Shown here in pieces: positions 53,325 through 57,334 of a DNA stretch of 57,334 nucleotides. Position 1 is the stretch's first letter. Every line of letters starts with the position of its first letter. The notes beneath the pieces are model-generated. The model made no database searches. It was not told the origin of the DNA and saw only the letters and a program-made list of their open reading frames with translations. Source of the DNA: SAR324 cluster bacterium (lineage in GTDB: Bacteria; SAR324; JACQKK01); the NCBI GenBank assembly GCA_022574555.1, contig JACZRV010000009.1:1-57334 (forward strand), written 5' to 3'. Position numbers and translations under genes: made by a program.

Positions 53325-55337
53325 ATGGCCGCACCCCGGATGAAAGCCGTTCGCGCGGCGGCCGTATTTGTAGCCGTCGTGTCGGTAGCCGCCATGGCCG
53401 CCTGTTGGCCCGCGGGCGCGGCGCATGGAAATGGCGGGGATAAGGGCATTTCCACCGCCGAGCCCCGCTCCGCTGAAGGCCCACCCCACGAGGCGCAGCC
53501 TTACTTGCGCGAACTGATCGCGCGCGCGCGCCAACATCGGCTGTGGGAGCGGCGATACTGGCACGTACTGCTTCACTACAAGGCCGATTCGCTCGGGGGT
53601 GGGGTCACCAGCGAAGCCGACGGTCCGGGTTTCTTCATGGCGCCGGAGGGCCAGACCGGCCCCCAGGCCGAGTTGGAAGCCACCCTGGCGGGCTTCTTCA
53701 GCCGCACCATCCTCCCCCCTGGCGGGATGACGACCCAGTGTACATTCGTAGCCCGCTACGCCTGGCTCGAGGAGACCCTGGAATTCGATCCGGCACATTT
53801 GCCCCGGGAGCCCTGCGAGCGGTTCGAGGCCTGGCGGGGGGGCATCGATGCGGGATCGGTGACCGTGGTGTACGCCTCGTACTTTCTCAACAACCCCGCC
53901 TCCATGTTCGGCCACACGTTTTTGAGGATGGACAAGAAGGGGCGTGCGGAATCCCAGCGCCTGCTGGACTACTCGATCAGCTATGGGGCCGTAGTGCCGG
54001 AAGACGTGAACGGTTTTATGTTCGCCCTCAATGGCCTTTTCGGGGGCTATGAAGGGACTTTCTCCATTCTGCCTTATTATGTGAAAGTCAAGGAATACAA
54101 CGACATCGATAACCGGGACCTGTGGGAGTACCGGCTGAACCTCGACGATGCGCAGGTGGCGCGGCTGATGCGCCATACCTGGGAAATGGGGAGCACTTAC
54201 TACGACTACTTCTTCTTCAAGGAGAATTGCTCCTACCATATTCTCTCGCTGATCGAAGCCGCGGACCCCACCCTGCACCTGACGGACGAGTTCGGCTTGT
54301 GGACATTGCCCACCAACACCATCCGCGCCCTGCTCGCCGCCCCCGGCCTGGTGGATACGGTCACCTACCGCCCGTCGCGCACCAGCCAGATGGAGCAAAA
54401 GCTGCGGACCCTGAACGCCCGGCAGCGGGTGATGGTGTACGATATCATTGCCGACCCGCGGGCCGCGGAAGCGCCCCCGGTGCAGGAGCTGCCCCTCTAC
54501 GAACGCTCCCTGGTGCTGGAGAGCGCGGTGGATTTCCACCAACTCGAGCTGAACGCCGGGGAGGAGGCGCCCAGGCGCAAGGCCGCCATGCGGCAGCTGC
54601 TGCTGGCACGCAGCCGGATGGGATATCGCCGGCCCGAGCCCCAGCACCGCCCGCGGCCCCCCGCGCCGGAAAGCGGCCATGGCACATCGCGGGTCTTCCT
54701 TGGTGGCGGAGGGGACAATGGCGGTAGAACGTTCTACGAGGTCTCGGCCCAGCCCGCCTTTCACGACCTGCTGGCCCGCGAGCAGGGTTATGCCGAGAAT
54801 TCCCAGATCAACGTGCTCAAGCTGACCCTGCGCTTCGCAACCGAGGAGGAGCAAGCGCGCGTGGAGCGGCTGGACCTGGTGGACATCGTCTCCCTCTTTC
54901 CCGTCAAACCCGTGACCCGGCAATTTTCCTGGAAGGTGCGCGCAGGGTGGGAGCGCGCCCGCGATCTGGACTGCGACCCCTGCACGCCATTCGTGCTGGA
55001 TGGAGGGATCGGGCTGGCCTCGGAAACGGCCGCGTGGCGCCGCGAAATTTACTTCGCGTTCCTGGAATCGGCCGTGCAGATCGGTGGCGCCTTCGACCGA
55101 GGTTACCGCGCCGGCGTGGGGGCCAGCGTGGGGGCCCTGGCCGATTTCAGTCCCGATTGGCGTGTGGCCCTCAGCGGCGGACAGACGGTCTACTTGGCTG
55201 GGGACGGCCGCGCCGTCGTGCATCGCGCCGCATTGCGGCAAAGATATAGCCTGGGACAGAACCTGGACCTGAGGCTGGACTGGACTGGCGTGGACCGCCG
55301 CCGTGAATTCGTGTTCGGCATGAGCCTCTACTTTTGA
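53325..55337 (+). CDS. DUF4105 (Lnb N-terminal periplasmic domain) protein with C-terminal barrel
   Basis: About 670 residues. A signal peptide (MKAVRAAAVFVAVVSVAAMAA) is followed by the DUF4105 domain, which carries Cys/His features of an NlpC/P60-like fold: CTFVARYAWL, NPASMFGHTFLRMD (His) and FKENCSYHILSLIE (Cys, His). The second half, from about residue 450, is made of alternating strands with a terminal Phe (EFVFGMSLYF) and looks like an outer-membrane beta-barrel. It may be an amidase- or transferase-type domain tethered to the outer membrane. The ATG at 53325 or 53340 fits the signal peptide. It sits between DUF3015 and a hydrolase lipoprotein gene. Confidence 0.88.
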   Translation: MAAPRMKAVRAAAVFVAVVSVAAMAACWPAGAAHGNGGDKGISTAEPRSAEGPPHEAQPYLRELIARARQHRLWERRYWHVLLHYKADSLGGGVTSEADGPGFFMAPEGQTGPQAELEATLAGFFSRTILPPGGMTTQCTFVARYAWLEETLEFDPAHLPREPCERFEAWRGGIDAGSVTVVYASYFLNNPASMFGHTFLRMDKKGRAESQRLLDYSISYGAVVPEDVNGFMFALNGLFGGYEGTFSILPYYVKVKEYNDIDNRDLWEYRLNLDDAQVARLMRHTWEMGSTYYDYFFFKENCSYHILSLIEAADPTLHLTDEFGLWTLPTNTIRALLAAPGLVDTVTYRPSRTSQMEQKLRTLNARQRVMVYDIIADPRAAEAPPVQELPLYERSLVLESAVDFHQLELNAGEEAPRRKAAMRQLLLARSRMGYRRPEPQHRPRPPAPESGHGTSRVFLGGGGDNGGRTFYEVSAQPAFHDLLAREQGYAENSQINVLKLTLRFATEEEQARVERLDLVDIVSLFPVKPVTRQFSWKVRAGWERARDLDCDPCTPFVLDGGIGLASETAAWRREIYFAFLESAVQIGGAFDRGYRAGVGASVGALADFSPDWRVALSGGQTVYLAGDGRAVVHRAALRQRYSLGQNLDLRLDWTGVDRRREFVFGMSLYF

Positions 55338-55362
55338 AATCCCCCGTTTTAAAATCCCCCGT
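55336..55362. repeat. imperfect tandem duplication around AAATCCCCCGT
   Basis: AAATCCCCCGT occurs twice, about 16 bases apart, immediately after the DUF4105 stop codon. Confidence 0.8.
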
Positions 55363-55404
55363 GCGAACCTCGGGCCCGCCCACCCATCGCTCGGAAGGCC
55401 CAGC

Positions 55405-56307
55405 GTGATCCATTCGCCGATATTGCCAAAATCTGCCCAGGCGGCCTGCGCCGTGCTGGCCGTGCTGGTCCTGCTGGCGGTGTGCGGGGGATGCAACGGC
55501 GTCTTCTTCCAGCCCAACGACCGATTCTACTACCATCCGCATCAGTTCGGCCTGTCCCATCAGGAGTTGCGGTTTCAAAGCGCCGACGGTACGCGGCTGC
55601 ACGGGTGGTTCCTGCCGGCCGTCGGGCCGAGCAAAGCCACCATCATCTTCTTCCACGGCAACGCGGCCAACATCAGCAACCATATTTACGCGGTGCGCTG
55701 GCTGCCCCGGGCCGGCTACGATGTCCTGCTCTTCGACTACCGGGGCTACGGGCAATCGGAGGGGGAGCCCGACCGGCCAGGCGCCATCTCCGACGGTGCG
55801 GCGGCGATCGGCTTGGCGCGCCGCATGGCCGGTGGTGACTCGCACCCGCTGATCGTTTACGGCCAGAGCCTGGGTGGAGCCCTGGCGGTCAACGCCCTGG
55901 CCGAGGCCGGAACCGAAGGCGTGCGGGCCCTGATCCTGGAGTCCACCTTCGCCTCCTACCAGGAAGCCGCCCGGCTGATCATGGACGGCGCGTGGATCAC
56001 CTGGCCCTTCCAATATCCCTTCGCCTATCTCTTCTTCACCGACGACCAAAGCCCCCTGGACGCCATGCAGGCCATTGCCGGGGTGCCCGCCCTCGTCATC
56101 CATCGGGAAGGCGACCGCACCGTACCCTTCGCCGCCGGACAAGCCCTCTTCGACGCCCTCCCCAATCCCGACAAGACCTTCTGGGCCGTTCCCGGCGGGG
56201 GCCACATCGTCACCTTCGCCCAGCCCGGAGCATGGCGAGCCAAGCTGACCGCGTGGATCGGCCAAAGGCTTTCCCAGGTGACGCCAGAGGGCGCGACACG
56301 ACCCTGA
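55405..56307 (+). CDS. alpha/beta hydrolase lipoprotein
   Basis: A 300-residue alpha/beta hydrolase. A signal peptide with lipobox (LLAVCGGC) anchors it. The fold features are FFHGNAANISNH (oxyanion), FDYRGYGQSEG, the nucleophile GQSLGGAL, Asp in HREGDRTVP and His in GGGHIVTF. It starts with GTG, with GGAAGG upstream. It follows the DUF4105 gene by 68 bases and probably belongs to the same envelope cassette. Similar to the BEM46/FrsA-type family; substrate unknown. Confidence 0.92.
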   Translation: MIHSPILPKSAQAACAVLAVLVLLAVCGGCNGVFFQPNDRFYYHPHQFGLSHQELRFQSADGTRLHGWFLPAVGPSKATIIFFHGNAANISNHIYAVRWLPRAGYDVLLFDYRGYGQSEGEPDRPGAISDGAAAIGLARRMAGGDSHPLIVYGQSLGGALAVNALAEAGTEGVRALILESTFASYQEAARLIMDGAWITWPFQYPFAYLFFTDDQSPLDAMQAIAGVPALVIHREGDRTVPFAAGQALFDALPNPDKTFWAVPGGGHIVTFAQPGAWRAKLTAWIGQRLSQVTPEGATRP

Positions 56308-56398
56308 CCGGCTCTTGTTCTGTTAGATGGGCTCAGAACTCGCTCCGTTTTTTGTCGAACTGATCTTGTACGGGGCAAAGCAAGATCTTACGGTAAAA

Positions 56399-56404
56399 TA
56401 TAAT
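56399..56404 (+). promoter_or_regulatory. possible -10 box before the methylase gene
   Basis: A perfect TATAAT lies 72 bases before the methylase ATG, in DNA that turns AT-rich from about 56330. No good -35 sits 16-18 bases upstream, so this is only a candidate. Confidence 0.3.
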
Positions 56405-56475
56405 CCGCTACAGATTTTGCAATTCTTTACTAAATGCTGCGATAATGTCCCGACATATCCCCTGGGTCAACAAAC

Positions 56476-57300
56476 ATGGTCGATATATCTAAACCAATTA
56501 CGCCTTTTCTGAAGTGGGCTGGTGGTAAGCGGTGGCTAATTGCCAACCACTCTAAGTTCTTTCCGGCTCAAAAAAACTACGATCGTTATATAGAGCCGTT
56601 TCTTGGCAGCGGAGCCGTATTTTTCCATCTGGCTCCTTCTTCATCCATAATCTCAGATACCAACTCGGAATTGCTCCGAACGTATCATATTATAAGGAAA
56701 TATCCAATACCGTTATTCGAACGTCTATTAGCTCATCAACATTCACATTGCTTAGAACATTACTACACTACTCGTCGAAACGTACCAAGCGATCCTTTAG
56801 AACTTGCCGCACGTTTTATATACTTGAATCGTACTTGTTGGAACGGGCTTTATCGCGTGAATCACAAAGGCGAATTCAATGTTCCTAAAGGATCGAAAAG
56901 TACTGTCATATTTCCTAATGACGATTTCGGGTTGCTTTCCGCAGTTTTACACACCGCCTTCATAGTAGCTTCCGATTTTGAAAAAATAATCGATCATTCC
57001 AAATCAGGCGATTTCATATACGTCGACCCTCCCTATACCGTAGCCCATGATCGTAACGGTTTTCTCAAATATAATGAGCGTATATTTTCATGGAATGACC
57101 AAATCCGCCTCCGCGATTCTTTATTCAGAGCCAAAAATCGCGGTGCCAATGTCTTACTCTCGAACGCGAATCATGAGTCAATTCGGAATTTATACTTGGG
57201 ATTTGGTAAATCACTTGTCCTAGATCGGTTTAGTATTCTTGCTGCTAAATCTAGATACAGAAGATATTGCCAAGAGATATTAATACAGTCGTGGAGCTAG
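56476..57300 (+). CDS. DNA adenine methylase, D12 class
   Basis: A 274-residue N6-adenine methyltransferase of the Dam/DpnIIA (D12) class. Seen: the opening PFLKWAGGKRWL, SAM motif EPFLGSGAVFF, FIYLNRTCWNGLYRVN and catalytic DPPY (FIYVDPPYTV). The whole gene is far more AT-rich than the rest of the window, with AT-ending codons, which points to recent transfer. It could be an orphan Dam or the methylase of a restriction system whose other gene lies beyond the right edge. GATC is the likeliest target for this class, but that is unproven. Confidence 0.95.
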   Translation: MVDISKPITPFLKWAGGKRWLIANHSKFFPAQKNYDRYIEPFLGSGAVFFHLAPSSSIISDTNSELLRTYHIIRKYPIPLFERLLAHQHSHCLEHYYTTRRNVPSDPLELAARFIYLNRTCWNGLYRVNHKGEFNVPKGSKSTVIFPNDDFGLLSAVLHTAFIVASDFEKIIDHSKSGDFIYVDPPYTVAHDRNGFLKYNERIFSWNDQIRLRDSLFRAKNRGANVLLSNANHESIRNLYLGFGKSLVLDRFSILAAKSRYRRYCQEILIQSWS

Positions 57301-57334
57301 TACGTCCAAATCATCGATATTCATTAAGCAAATT

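Noticed and set aside
53181..55517. Minus-strand frame of 778 codons
   Set aside because: Antisense to the DUF4105 gene; GC-rich codon bias keeps the reverse frame open. No domain pattern.

Overview
This 57.3 kb window is dense, GC-rich chromosomal DNA from a Gram-negative bacterium. The signs are an LpxH-like lipid A phosphoesterase, several lipoproteins and signal peptides, an Omp85-type barrel, a PlsC acyltransferase and proteobacterial-type RNA polymerase beta and beta-prime subunits. The catabolic genes (acetyl-CoA synthetase, paired acyl-CoA dehydrogenases, acyl-CoA carboxyltransferase, lone ETF-beta, fumarylacetoacetase-family hydrolase, XdhC) suggest a heterotroph that oxidises acyl-CoA and organic acids. 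I cannot place it below 'probably Pseudomonadota or a close relative'. No rRNA, tRNA, CRISPR array or intact insertion sequence was seen.

Layout. 1-5.6 kb holds housekeeping genes: FAH-family hydrolase, thioredoxin-like ferredoxin, apt, a membrane PilZ protein, and nadD-rlmH with overlapping start and stop. 5.6-7.2 kb is gene-poor and holds a small HTH/AbrB-like protein. 7.2-15.4 kb has a Tat-exported isochorismatase-like hydrolase, a large outer-membrane protein joining a catalytically dead M1-peptidase fold to an Omp85-like barrel, a carboxyltransferase overlapping an HNH endonuclease, a protein with a histone-H1-like tail, and a lipoprotein. 15.5-31 kb has polA, a cupin, a ParB-like protein, XdhC, LpxH-like and DnaJ proteins, an RNase H-fold nuclease converging on a class I cyclic nucleotide phosphodiesterase, two acyl-CoA dehydrogenases, a HEAT-repeat protein and a metzincin lipoprotein. 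31-41 kb has acs, a HisC-like aminotransferase and a long minus-strand run (plsC, pseudo-receiver, small protein, ispH, pepA, response regulator, etfB). 41.7-50.1 kb is rpoB-rpoC without the usual ribosomal protein genes beside it. 50.6-57.3 kb has ribF, a fused MntA-HepT toxin-antitoxin protein, a DUF3015 / DUF4105 / hydrolase envelope cassette, and an AT-rich DNA adenine methylase at the edge.

Three things stand out. (1) A single-chain MntA-HepT protein lies between two 87-bp, 98% identical copies of the ribF 3' end, like a small inserted unit that regenerates its target gene. (2) The pseudo-M1/Omp85 fusion is an unusual outer-membrane architecture. (3) At least fifteen short tandem duplications (unit 10-18 bp, mostly 14-16, 2-5 copies, all of different sequence) sit at gene ends and in intergenic gaps. 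One of them repeats the last codons and stop of rpoB four times in the rpoB-rpoC gap. They look like the product of one local duplication process acting across the genome.
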